Below the pieces are notes generated by a model, which saw only the letters and a list, made by a program, of their open reading frames with translations, made no database searches and was not told the origin of the DNA. Both the position numbers and the translations under genes were made by a program. Of a stretch of DNA of 64,000 bases, positions 32,281 through 42,766 are shown piece by piece. Numbering within the stretch: position 1 is the stretch's first letter; each line of letters begins with the position of its first letter. Source of the DNA: Notamacropus eugenii (lineage: Eukaryota > Chordata > Mammalia > Diprotodontia > Macropodidae); contig NC_092875.1 in assembly GCF_028372415.1 (NCBI RefSeq), positions 34,862,817 through 34,926,816 of the forward strand, written 5' to 3'.

Positions 32281-34868
32281 GATTGCTGTCCTGCGTTTTC
32301 GAAGAGGTCCAAAATGACATCACCATGATAAAGTGAAATTTCAGCGTGTCCAACTGTGACTGATCAGACCAATACGAGCTCAGGATGCTCTACCACAGAC
32401 TGGGCACAGATAGTCTGAGTGAATATTTGAGGTGGATACCCCAAATTTGTGCATCCTTTGTTTACTTTGGACTGTCTCAGTTCTGCTTTGCTCATAGAGC
32501 GCAGCCCCCTTTCTGATGTGGGCACGCCATGCTGAGCGGTCCTGTACTAGTGTCTCCCATGTCACACAATCAAATCCAAAGTTCTTGAGAGAGACCTTGA
32601 GAGTGTCCTTGTATCACTTCTGACCACCGACCACCATGTGATTGCCTGTTCCTTGTGAGCTCTCCATAAAATAGTCTTTTTGGCAAGCATACATTTTGTA
32701 TTCAAACAATGTGGCCAGCCCATCAGAGTTACACTCTGAAGCATAGTTTGAATGCTTGGCAGTTCAGTTCGAGCAAGGACTTCAGTGTCTGATACCTTAT
32801 CCTGCAAGATGATCCTCAGAATCTTCCTAAGACAGTTCAAATGAAAATGATTCAGTTTCCTGGCATGGCGCTGGTAGACTGTCCATGTTTCACAGTCATA
32901 CAACAATGAGGTCAGCACAATGGCTCTCTAGACCTTCAGTTTGGTAGTCAGTCTAATACCTCTTCTCTCCCAAACTTTTCTTCAGAGCCTCCCAAACACT
33001 GAGCTAGCTCTGGCAATGTATGCATCAACCTCATGGTCAATGTGTACATCCCTGGAAAATACACAATGAAGGTAAGTGAACTTATCCACAGCATTCAGAA
33101 CTTCTCCATTTGTTGTAACTGATGCTTCCACATATGAATAGTGTGGTGATGGCTGATGGAGCACCTGTGTTTTCTTGGTGTTGATTATTAGGCCAAAATT
33201 AGCACAGGCAGCAGAGAATTGATCCATACTTCCTTGCATCTCAGCTTCAGGGCTGCACTGAGTGCACAATCATCTGCAAACAGAAAATCAGGCACCAACA
33301 CTCCCTCCACTTTGGTCTTGGCTTGTAGCCTTTTCAAATTGAAGAACTTACCATCAGTACGGTAGTTGACTTTGATGCTGTGTTCATCCTCACTGAAAGC
33401 GTTTGACAACATGTCTGAAAACATCATGCTAAAAAGCATGGGAGCAAGCACACAGCCCTATTTCACTGCATTGGTGACTGGGAAGGCATGAGAGCATTGT
33501 CCACTATCCAGAACCTGGCAAACATGCTATCATGAAATTGATGTACAATATTGACGAACTTCTCTGGGCAACCAAATTTTGACATAATTTTCCATAATAC
33601 CTCACAACTTCAAAGGCCTTGGTCAGATCTATAAACATTGTGTACAGACCTCTGTTCTGCTCCTGGCATTTCTCTTGGAGTTGTCGGGCAGCAAACACCA
33701 TATCCACTGTTCCTTGGCCCTTTCTGAAGCCACACTGGCTCTCAGGTATATGATCATCTTCCAGGTAAAGGATTGTCGCAGGACAATCTATTCCCTTTAC
33801 CTTTATAGAGATGGACAATGGAGGCATCCTTGAACTCCTGGGGGATAACTTCCTCTTGCCATATAACCTGGAAAATTTCGGTCAGCTTTTGTGTGAGCAA
33901 TGGTTCCCCTACCTTGTAAATCTCAGCTGGAATAGAATCAGCACCAGGTACTTTGCCACATGAAAGGAGCCTAACGACCCTCAAAACCTCTTCTTCAGCT
34001 GGAAGTTGAGCTAAGGAGGGGTTGACTTAAACCTGAGGTAAACGGTCAATGGCCTCAGCATTGATTGATGATGGTCTATTGAGAACACTATGAAAGTGTT
34101 CAGCCCATCTCTCTAGGATCATGTCCTTATCACTAATCAGTGTGGCTCCATCAGCACTATGTAGTTGTGATGCACCATAGGTTTTTGATCCATAAATAGC
34201 TTTCAGGGAGTCATAAAATCTCTTTGGATTGTTACTATCAGCATAAAATTGAATTTCATCTGCCTTCTTAGTGAGCCAGGAATCCTGTATCTCTCTAAGA
34301 TTTGCTTGTACTTTGCTTTTGATGGAATTAAATGTTGCCTTCTTAGAGGTGGATGAACTAATCTGCTGGTATATTCTATGGAGTTCTCGTATTTTGCTTA
34401 GCAGCTTCTGAATTTCCCCATCATTTTCATCAAACCAGTCTTGGTGTTTGTGAGTGTTGTGACCCAGATGAGCAAATGTAGTGCTGTACATCAAATCTCT
34501 GAAAGCTGCCCACTCCTTTTCTGCTCCACTGTTGCCCACTATGTGTTGGCTCAACTTTCCCTCCAAGTTGACAACAAACTGTTCATGCTCAGAGAAGAGC
34601 TCTAATTTGTTGACATTAATTCTTCTGGTAGCCATTTTGCCTCGGGAATGACACTTTTGATGAATACAAATATTTAGCCTGAAAAGGATGTCTATGATCA
34701 GTCCTGCGCTCTGTACCACACATTGCCTTTGTCACTCTCACATCTTGTCTGTCTCTTCTCCTTACAATCACATAGTCTATTAGATGCCAATGTTTGCTGC
34801 AAAGGTGCATCCATGAAGTTTTATTGTGTTTAGGTAAACAGAAGACAGTGTTGGTGATGAGAAGGTCA
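32281..34868 (-). mobile_element. RTE-clade LINE, main body
   Basis: The - strand carries, from high to low coordinates, the end of the endonuclease, the linker, the reverse transcriptase, the C-terminal domain and a 3' end at about 32281. The 5' part of the element is found inverted just beyond it (34938-35212). The copy is broken by several frameshifts and stops. Confidence 0.9.
32380..34860 (-). pseudogene. RTE LINE polyprotein (endonuclease end, RT, C-terminal part), broken
   Basis: Frame pieces in order on the - strand are: endonuclease end with LLITNTVFCLPKHNKTSW near 34800-34865; linker reading ELFSEHEQFVVNLEGKL near 34560-34610 up to RWAEHFHSVLNRP near 34080-34115; RT start with GKVPGADSIPAEIYKVGEP near 33900-33960; SQCGFRKGQGTVDMVFAARQ near 33690-33750; the catalytic FADD at 33280-33269; and a C-terminal part ending near 32380. 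In live copies this protein nicks target DNA and copies the RNA. Here it needs several frame changes, so it is inactive. I describe the breaks without rejoining the frame. Confidence 0.88.
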
Positions 34869-34937
34869 GCAGAATCAATAACAATGAGGAGAATTTTCAA
34901 AGTGATGGATTTGGTACAGATGTCAGGAACTTGACAT
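34869..34937. repeat. 69-bp direct repeat, copy 1
   Basis: It starts GCAGAATCAATAACAA and ends CAGGAACTTGACAT. A second copy with about six differences is at 35475-35543. This copy lies exactly at the junction of the - strand and + strand RTE parts. Confidence 0.8.
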
Positions 34938-35212
34938 TCATGACTTACCACCATCATCTGTCTATGCTTCCACCAAGACAAAGTCCAATGAAATCAAAGA
35001 AAAATTTTATGAAGAGCTAGAGACCCTTGTCATCAATGTGCCAAAAGAGGAAAAACTTATAATTCTGGGTGACTTTAATGCTAGAGTAGGCTTAGACTAT
35101 CAGACTTGGCAGGGAATCCTAGGGAGGAATGGAGTTGAAAATATCAACAGTAATGGTCATTTATTGCTGAAGACCTGTGTATCACATGACCTTCTCATCA
35201 CCAACACTGGGA
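34938..35212 (+). mobile_element. Inverted 5' segment of the RTE LINE (endonuclease)
   Basis: The + strand reads part of an RTE apurinic-type endonuclease. 'PKEEKLIILGDFNARVG' at about 35041-35091 includes the GDFNAR motif, and the segment ends at 'LLITNT' near 35210. The - strand copy starts at the same LLITNT point, so this is the missing upstream piece in flipped orientation, as produced by twin priming. Confidence 0.82.
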
Positions 35213-35474
35213 GGAGGTGGGGAGAGATGGAATAGGTGGGATTTATCACAAATTTAATATGTATAGACATGGAGAATGGATCTTTTTTTTTTGGCCTTAA
35301 AATTTTTGCATTTGTAAAAATTCATAGGAAAAAAAGTAAGAAAGTGAACTTTTTTTCTCCCAACTTTTCTCTAGGCCCCAAAGGCTAAGGGACTACAACC
35401 TGTCTGGTCTCAGAAGTAGAATTATTTTGTTTATAATTACTTTCTCTTAGACTTGTTCTATTTTGTCTTAGAAG

Positions 35475-35543
35475 GCAGAATCAATAACAACGAGGAGAAT
35501 TTGGAAAGTGACTGATTTGGTACAGATGACAGGAACTTGACAT
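35475..35543. repeat. 69-bp direct repeat, copy 2
   Basis: Same start and end as copy 1 at 34869-34937, with about 91% identity counted by eye. The 260 bases before it (35213-35474) are not recognised as any family. Confidence 0.8.
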
Positions 35544-36100
35544 GCAGAACTGTCCCTGGTAGAATGGGCTGCCTTGGGAGGGAGCGGACACTGTCTCGTT
35601 GGAGGTATTCAAGCAGAAACTGGGTCCTAGTCTGCATTAAGGAGGGTGTAGTCTGGAGCCAGCTCTAGTGACTTGGGAGAGCTGATTGTTAAATTTTCAA
35701 CGTAAGTACTTATTTACATGGAAGAAATCTCTATAAATCAGGGCTTTTTTTTTTTTATTGCTTAGACTTTAAGAAAGTGTTAATTTTTACAGATTAAATC
35801 TAAATATGTGTACACAATTTTTTTTCCCCTGGAGAGTTGGATTGTTAAACATTTGGTAGCATACTCCTGTCTAGAGGGGATTCCTTCTGTATATATATTG
35901 GATAAGATGGATGCTGAGGTCTCTCCTAATTCTTCAGAATCTAAGATTCCCTCTATTTTGACTCTAAATGCATTCCTTTGGATGTAACAAGGAGGGACCC
36001 AGTTTCAAAAAGATATTTGACCCCATTCTCATCCATTGGTTCCTATTCCTTTCTGTCCCTCTGTCTTCTGCTCAGATGTTTTTTTAAAATATGGTTTACA
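35544..36100 (+). mobile_element. CR1/L3 3' end fragment and unassigned sequence
   Basis: 35550-35680 resembles the CR1/L3 3' region ('gaatgggctgccttgggagg', 'ggaggtattcaagcagaaac'). The rest, up to 36100, is not assigned beyond short T-rich runs. Confidence 0.6.
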
Positions 36101-36101
36101 G

Positions 36102-36247
36102 GGCAGCTAGGTGGCACAGTGGACAGAGCATCAGCTCCTGGAGTCAGGAGGACTTGAGTTCAAATTAGCCCTCAGACACTTGACACTTAATAGCTCTGTG
36201 ACCCTGGGCAAATCACTTAACCCTCATTGTCTTGCGAAAAAAAAATA
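36102..36247 (+). mobile_element. tRNA-head SINE ending in poly(A)
   Basis: 'gggcagctaggtggcacagt' begins the head and the copy ends early after 'tcattgtcttgcg' with a short A run, so it lacks the Mar-1 RTE-like tail. It may represent the WSINE-like short form. Confidence 0.75.
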
Positions 36248-36299
36248 CGCTTTACTCTTGTCTGCTTCTGAGTGTGTGTGTGTGATAATGGAAGCAGAA

Positions 36300-36520
36300 T
36301 GGGGTCATGGTGCATACCTGTGGTATCAGTTACCACGGAGTTGGACCTGCAGTGGGCCAGGCCCACTGGGAATCCCAACTGTTTGGCATCAATATTTTGA
36401 GGTCCTGGAAAAAGGGCCACCAAGTTGCCTAAGGGAAGGTGAACTGCTCCCCTCAGAAACTGAAGTCAGTGGTAAGTCAATGGTAACATCAGGCCCATGA
36501 ACCACCCCTGCATTTCTAGC
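36300..36520 (+). pseudogene. 7SL RNA-derived pseudogene, diverged
   Basis: The forward strand follows 7SL in order: 'catggtgcatacctgtggta', then after a deletion the central 'tttggcatcaatattttgag', 'ggccaccaagttgcctaagg' and 'gaaggtgaactgctccc'. The order and spacing match the S domain of SRP RNA. It is more diverged than the copy at 7.7-8.0 kb and has no clear tail. Confidence 0.75.
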
Positions 36521-36593
36521 TTGAGTGAGATAGGAGACCTAATCTTTTTTTTTTTTTAAATAGGGGTTCAGTGATATTATCAACATGGGGAAA

Positions 36594-36653
36594 ACTCCTT
36601 GTGTGAAGATTCCCTCCACCAATACTCCTTGTGTGAAGATTCTCTCCACCAAT
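36594..36653. repeat. 30-bp tandem duplication
   Basis: Two adjacent copies of a 30-bp unit starting ACTCCTTGTGTGAAG, at 36594-36623 and 36624-36653, differ at one base. The unit belongs to a dispersed element whose 'ccctccaccaat' motif also occurs near 48410. Confidence 0.9.
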
Positions 36654-36692
36654 ACAGACTAGTAGCTTGTTAGTAACTTCTAGTCCCAGAGT

Positions 36693-36840
36693 AGGAGTTT
36701 TTAGCCTCAGATCTATGAATTCAATATATTTAAAAATATTTTGATAAATATTTCAGTATAATTAATAGTCTTGTGTATTTTATTCAGTCAAAAATATTAG
36801 TTGGAGAAAGAATTCATAGGCTTTATCAGACAGGCCAAGA
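36693..36840 (-). mobile_element. hAT-type DNA transposon fragment (MER5/Charlie-like)
   Basis: 'taggagtttttagcctcaga' followed by 'attttgataaatatttcagt' and 'cataggctttatcagacagg' parallels the reverse of the element at 62.7-63.1 kb. Non-autonomous, with no coding content. Confidence 0.55.
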
Positions 36841-37039
36841 GGGCATGTTGCAAAAAAGATTAGAGAGAATTATCTGAGGTTGCCCAGCTCCCTAACCCTA
36901 ACCCAGGTTTTCTCAGTTCAAAGTCAGCCTCTACCTATTCCATGCTTTTTATGAATTATTGATATTTTTGTAATGTTATACTATAACGTAATATGACACA
37001 ATGTTTTAATAGACCCCAAATGATTTATTATGAAAAGAC

Positions 37040-37260
37040 CAATGGCTCATTCAGAGGCAGGATAGAGTAGTGGAAGAGGAGCCAAGTTTGGGAACATGGA
37101 GTCATGGAACCAGAGTTCAAATAGCAGCCTTGTCACTTGTTAAGCTTTGTGACCTTGAGCAAGTCATGTTTCCTCATCTGTAGAAAGAGAAGGTTGGGAT
37201 ACATGGCCTTTAATGTCCTATCCATTTTAGATCTGTAATCCTATGACTTTCACCCTACCT
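37040..37260 (+). mobile_element. MIR fragment
   Basis: Forward MIR remnants ('gtgaccttgagcaagtcatg') with an L3-like tail. Confidence 0.55.
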
Positions 37261-37264
37261 GTGT

Positions 37265-37755
37265 GACTTTGATGAGATTATGTCATAAGAGACTTGGCTG
37301 AAGGAACTGGGATGTTTAGCATGGACAAGGGAAGACAGGGGGAATATGATAGCTGACTCCAAATATCTGAAGAGGGTGAATATAGAAGAGGGATCCAGCT
37401 TATTCTCTTGGACCATATGGGACAGACAGAACTCAGAGAAGTGGGTGGAAGTCCTAAAGTGGCAGATTTATCCCTAGCAATTCAAGATATCTCCAAATGG
37501 AATGGAAGGTGATGAGTTTTCTCCCACTGGAGGTATTCAAGCAAAGGCTGGATGACCACTTGTAAGATACATTGTAATGGGAATTCTTCCAGGTACATGT
37601 TGAACTCAGTGGCCACTGATGTCCTTCTGAATGCTGCAATTCTATGAGGAAAATGTGTGTAAATTTCATCTTTTTCATCTGTAAAATGAGAGGTTTGGGG
37701 GAGTTGGACCAGATGAGCTCTAAGAATTCTTTTAGCTCAAAATCCTATGATCCTA
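37265..37755 (+). mobile_element. CR1/L3 LINE 3' region
   Basis: Long forward match to the mammalian L3 (CR1) 3' region: 'aactgggatgtttagcatgg', 'acaagggaagacaggggga', 'ggtattcaagcaaaggctgg' and 'accagatgagctctaagaat'. No intact frame. Confidence 0.8.
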
Positions 37756-37789
37756 TTTTTTAAAAATTGGGGGCAAGAATAATAAACTA

Positions 37790-38200
37790 GGTGTTGTGGT
37801 TCATCTTTTATTTTCTAAGAGAACCAGTGACATCAAGGTTGACCTGTGCTAGCTACATTTGGAAGGAAGGAATGAGCAGACAAATGCTTTAGGGTTACCT
37901 ATGATGGGGGCTGAGCCAATCTTTCACCTGAGGTGTTCTGTCATTCTATGTCAAACTAAACATATCCTTCAGGCTTCTGCTTAAATTCCAGTCTTGGACT
38001 TTCCATCTCTGGCAAACCCTTCTCCCTTAAGGATACAGCTTAGCTCAGCCAAGGACTCATAATTTTCTTTCCTGTTTACTTTTTATCAATATTTGTTATA
38101 TTGTTGAGATCATGCCACATGAGGACTGGAGGAAGGAGCCTATTTATAGGACTAGACACTTCTTAAGGAATCAAAAGAAAGACCACAGATCTGGAGCTGG
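37790..38200. other. Intergenic, weak RTE/SINE-like and unassigned sequence
   Basis: 37795-37930 looks like a diverged relative of the composite SINE tail ('gttcatcttttattttctaa'). The rest is unassigned and holds no gene. Confidence 0.35.
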
Positions 38201-38760
38201 AAGACATATTATAGATCACCTACTCTGAGCCCCTCTTTTTACGGAGGAGGAAACTGAGGCCCAATAAGGTTAACCAATTTGGCCAACATCATATCTGTCT
38301 ATGACCTGGCAGAGAGAGTTACCTTATCCTAGAGAGTTGCCTGAGGTAGAGAAGTTAAGGATCAGGGTCACAGAGTAAGTACCAGAATCAAGATTGAAAT
38401 ATAGGTTTTCCTACCTCCCAGTCCAGCATTCTCCCTACTCCCTCATTCTGCCTCCCTTCTACACATGCCAAATATCATGTGTTCTTGGGGACATTCATAT
38501 TTATTTCAAAAAACCTTTATTGCTTTTAAGTAGCAAGCATTTATTAAACATGTACTATGTGCCAGGCACTCTGCTAACCACTTTACAAATATTATCTTGT
38601 TTGGTCCTCACAGAAAATCTAGGGGGTGATTATCCCCATTTTACAGTTGAAGAAATGGAGGTCTTCCTGACTCCAGATTCAGTGCTCTATTCACTGTGTA
38701 ACCTAGATGTCTCTAAATAATTGATCATTAACATTATGTGCATGCTGCACAAATAGGTAA
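38200..38760 (-). mobile_element. MIR and L2 fragments
   Basis: A reverse MIR at about 38200-38400 ('ggaggaaactgaggcccaat') is followed by an L2/MIR stretch at 38535-38700 ('tactatgtgccaggcactct'). Confidence 0.7.
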
Positions 38761-39134
38761 GGTGTTCTTTGAGCACCTATTGACATTTTGGTTGCACTGG
38801 GTTGGGAGGTTCATCCTGTAATATGAGCGAAGATAATTGGTTCAGGAATTGAACGTGATATATTTTACCCATATCACATAGTGTCATAGCTGGGAAGGGC
38901 CTTAAAAAAGGGAATCTCAGGTCTGGGAGGAGCCTTAATGATGTCATCTTGCTCCCTCATCAGCATGGACCTCTGCCAAAGTGGCTAGCTCATCCCAGGA
39001 CCCAGGGGTTCTGAAAATATCCACTTACCACCATTCAGGCCACCATGGATCCCCATTGCTGTGACTTCCTGCCTCTGGTCAAGAGTTTGGTTACCAAGGC
39101 TGCTGTTCCTCTGGCCCCATCTCCCAACCAAAAG

Positions 39135-41551
39135 AGAAGCATACACTCAAGCTTTATTATACAATTCTGTATTTTTAGTGGCTTGTTTACAGAACTTGTT
39201 CATTTTTAAAATTTTTAACAAAGTTCGTCAATCTCTCATAGAAACTTTTTTTTTTCCGTACAGTACATGAGCCCAATGAAAGGTGTTCACAGGTCCACCA
39301 GCTTTGAGTACAACAGGATTTCCGTGTTCGAAGACTATACTAAGTGCTTATTCCAATCCCGTTCCACTAAAGCTAAGGCTAGCACTCTGTGAAGAGTAGT
39401 TGCATGTATGCCTAGACCTCAGTATAGCGTTGGTTTCGACAGTAAAAATAGGTCCATTTCCAGGGTTTGCTTGGTTCTGACGGGGCTACGGTCATGAAAC
39501 GAAGGTGGTCTCTCTATTCCAGGTTCATTCCTTTTTAAAATTGGTCACTGTTAACTACTGCCAGAATATAAAAATACCTTCATTTGGATAAAAATGTATA
39601 CAGTGGAAAACTCTTCGATGCATAGCCTGGGTGTGTGGAAAGGTTAAGTTTTCCCCGTCAGGGTTTGCCTGGGCCATTTGGTACGGAGGTTCCGCTTGGA
39701 TGACTGAGGGGCCCATGGCCAGACATGTTAGAATTGCATTCTCTGGAAAAACCTCAAATCTTCTTGCATCCTCCCTGTGACTTCCTGGTGCTTTGACAGA
39801 GTTGTTTCGTACCCTCCTTCCCTCTAAGCCCCTCATCAATCATTATCTGTCTCTTTTGAAGGCAATCAACTTTCCCTGCCTCTGGCTGTCCTGACTTAAC
39901 TTTGGACTCAACCAATGGATTGGACAGTCTTGTAATGGAGAGGTAAAAAAAGAAATTAAAAAGCAAATGTCAGTTCCACATGCCACCCATGTGGGGGAAA
40001 CCCAGAAGAAACCTACAAAGTTTGCCACAGCTAACAAGTTGGATACTACTCAAGTGGAGATGTTGACTTTCTATTTGATGGTCTTCAAGAGCGAGTACAT
40101 TGGAAACATCTGGGGAAGGTTCTGTTGAGAGTAATTGTTGCTTATTTGCCCCTCCCCAGTGATGCTTGTGGTCTGAAACTCTGGTCTCTGGGATGAGGAC
40201 CTCAACAAGTCACAGAGGAAGAGACCTATCCCATCCTACACTCCATGTTCCCCAGATCCAGCTCTCTAGACCTAAGATATTTGAGTTTTGAATGCTGCCC
40301 TGCTACCTCAAAATAAGATAGAAGGTATGAAGGGGAACTGGAGGTTTTCAAATTCTTTTCTCAGTTTATCCCCAGGGCTAGAAGGATAATGAATTCTGTG
40401 GCTTTCTCAAAAGATGAGGAAGGTGAGGATGATGGTTATCTCATCTCAGGGAAGGGTAAAATAATGGCAGCATCTTACCCTGGGGTATGCCCCAATTCTC
40501 TTGGGGAAAATCTCTCAAGGTGTCATACCTGGGATTCCATATTTATTGGCAAAGACCTGCCTAGGCCAAGGATTTCTCAATATCTCTGAGTTGTCTCCCT
40601 ACTCCCCACCACCCACCCCCCTGGGCTGAGCTCCAGCCTTCTCTCCAATCCTTTTGCCCCTTACCCACCCGCACTCACATACAGGTCACTTTGGGGATTG
40701 GGAAATACATTTTGTCCATGGACGGTGCTTGGCTTCTGTGGATTGCAGGTTTCTAACTAGAGGAAGTGTAAGGAATTTTTTTATGTACCATGCTACATCT
40801 CGCTCAGGAAGGACTACCGCCGACATTTCTACAACATATACAACGGCACATGACATTCGGTGTTACAAGGGGTTTCAAAAAACATACCACCAGAACGAAA
40901 TATATACTTGATGGCATCAAAGTTTTGCATTTAGAGTCTTTTGGGACTTTTTTTCCTTTTCTTTTCAACAGTCTTAGAAAGGGCAGTAGTAATGCACTGT
41001 CTCACAGACAAAGGTGGGGGAAAAAAACCCGAGCTTCAGAAGTTCCTCCATTTGGTCAGTCTTATAGTGCTTTGTGATGGCTTTGAACAAATGTCTTCTT
41101 TAATCTCATCCAGTGGCAAACTACAAGACTTCAGAGACTGTCTGTCTCCAGACAACTGCTACATCGTCCTGACTTATAGCTCTCTTGAATATCAAAGCAG
41201 CTTAAACCATTAATAAATTCGAAAGGATCCTTTATTAAAATAGCTAAAAGAGGTCTATAAATATTTTCTTTTTTTTCTTTCTAAAAGAATTCTGAGTTTT
41301 CCCAGTGAGGATGGAATGGGGCTAAGCCCACCACCACCTGCAGGGATGTTGGTCAGGGCTGAAGAGAGGCCTGACTCTGAAACTTCCCACCCATCCCCTC
41401 AAAATTTCATGGAATTAAAAAAAAACAACTCCCACAAATCACAGTCCACAGATGGAGTTTGATAGTTCTGCTTTGTCCCCCTCCCCCATCTCATCTCAGT
41501 CAGACAGAGGGTCTTGCCACCTGATGGAGGGTGGGGAGTGGGCTCTGAGTC
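39135..41551 (-). other. CUX2: CUX2 3' UTR (inferred)
   Basis: About 2.4 kb after the CUX2 stop contains no SINE or LINE that I can recognise, in contrast to the repeat-packed sequence on the far side. It also has more CpG than its surroundings near 39290-39500. This fits a long constrained 3' UTR, which CUX family mRNAs are known to have. Its end is set by the AATAAA at 39158-39153. Confidence 0.65.
39153..39158 (-). promoter_or_regulatory. CUX2: Candidate CUX2 poly(A) signal
   Basis: AATAAA on the - strand, followed by a GT- and T-rich stretch (gtgtatgcttctcttttggt), about 2.4 kb after the CUX2 stop. Two other AATAAA hexamers on this strand lie closer to the stop, at 41231-41236 and 40542-40547. 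Confidence 0.6.
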
Positions 41552-42380
41552 TCAGAATTCCCACTCCATGGCCTCCTCGCGGTTGGCAGCCCTCTCTAAC
41601 CGGTGGATGATGTTGTTCAAGTTGGCCATCTTCTCGTGCCGCCGTTGGGTGCTGGGGTTCGGCTTGGTGCCTGGGTGCAAGGCCCCCACTGTCTCTGCAG
41701 ATGGGCTGGAACTCGGCACTTTGGCAAGGGTGGCACCAGGTGGGGAGGGAGAGATTGGGGCTGAGGAGGAGGGCACAGGAGACACGGACATCATAAGGCC
41801 GGGAGAGGAGGCGGCCGAAGGTGAGTTCAGGGACACCTCCAGGCTACATCGGGAGGACTCAGAGGTGCATTTAAAGCTGATGGGGTCAGGGTGCAGCCGC
41901 TCCCCATCCTCAATCTCTTGGGACAGCTGGAGGAGCGGGCAGTCTGGGGTGACAGGTGCCTGGTGCATGTTGCTACCATGCAGGAGGGACCCTGAGGTCC
42001 TCTTCTGGACTTCTTCCGTGCCTGTGGGCTCAGGTAGCTCTTCTTTGAGGCTTGGTCCCTGGGTCTGGCTCATTTCTGCCTCCCCTGAGTCCTGAAGCCC
42101 CAAGCCCTCCTCTTCTTCCTCACCCTCGTCCTGCTCTTCTTGCTTGATCGCGATCACAGTCTTGCCCTGGGCAGGGAGAGGGGCAAAGCTGTCACTTGTG
42201 CCCTGCAGCTCTAGCTCTTTCACCACGGGTTTCTGGTCTTCAGCCTCTGAATCTGGGCTCAGTGGAGTGGGCTCCTGGTGGGAGTTGTTGGCTGGCGGGA
42301 AGCTGGGGCAACTGCTCTGGTCCAAGTCAGCGTCATTGTCCTGGGTGCCTTCCACCAGCATCTCTCGGCGCATCCTGGAC
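41552..42380 (-). CDS. CUX2: CUX2 last coding exon (homeodomain end and C-terminal tail)
   Basis: The exon starts after a tttctgccacag acceptor and completes the split Arg codon of the homeodomain (AG|G), then reads [11 protein letters not shown]. 275 further residues follow, ending in EAMEWEF and TGA at 41554-41552. The tail has an acidic stretch ([12 protein letters not shown]) next to IKQE, a Ser/Pro-rich block ([20 protein letters not shown]) conserved in CUX proteins, and the terminal helix [20 protein letters not shown] proteins are sequence-specific transcription factors; the region after the homeodomain carries repression activity in the family. The sister gene CUX1 has a similar end, so the CUX2 name rests on sequence and on the PHETA1 neighbour. 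Confidence 0.95.
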
Positions 42381-42599
42381 CTGTGGCAGAAACAGAAAGT
42401 TAGCAGGTGGTGAGGGTGCCAGAGTAGGGGCTGTTAGCCCCAGAGTCCCTGAGCACTCTGGGCTTTGGTTACCTTGAGCAGCCAAAGTGATAAGAGCTGG
42501 AGGCCATCTATCTCTGCTTAAAGTCAAACACATCAGTTTCTTTAGAAAATTGTCAATCAATTTATTCTACTACAGTAGATTTAAATCAATGACAATTTT

Positions 42600-42757
42600 T
42601 TTTTTAAAAGCGCTCGCACCTATTATGTGCCAGGTACTGTGCTAAACTCTGGGGCTACAAAGAAAGACAAAAACATGAATCCTGACCTCAAAAAGCTCAG
42701 AATCTAATGATTCATACATACAAGAGAATGTCCAAACTGGGAGGGAACTTAGAACAT
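42600..42757 (-). mobile_element. L2 3' end in the last CUX2 intron
   Basis: Reverse L2 terminus: 'tattatgtgccaggtactgt' and 'gctaaactctggggctac'. Confidence 0.75.
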
Positions 42758-42766
42758 GGAATATCA

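Noticed and set aside
41514..42095. 193-codon + strand frame over the CUX2 last exon
   Set aside because: It is antisense to a well-supported CUX2 coding exon and has no recognisable domain.
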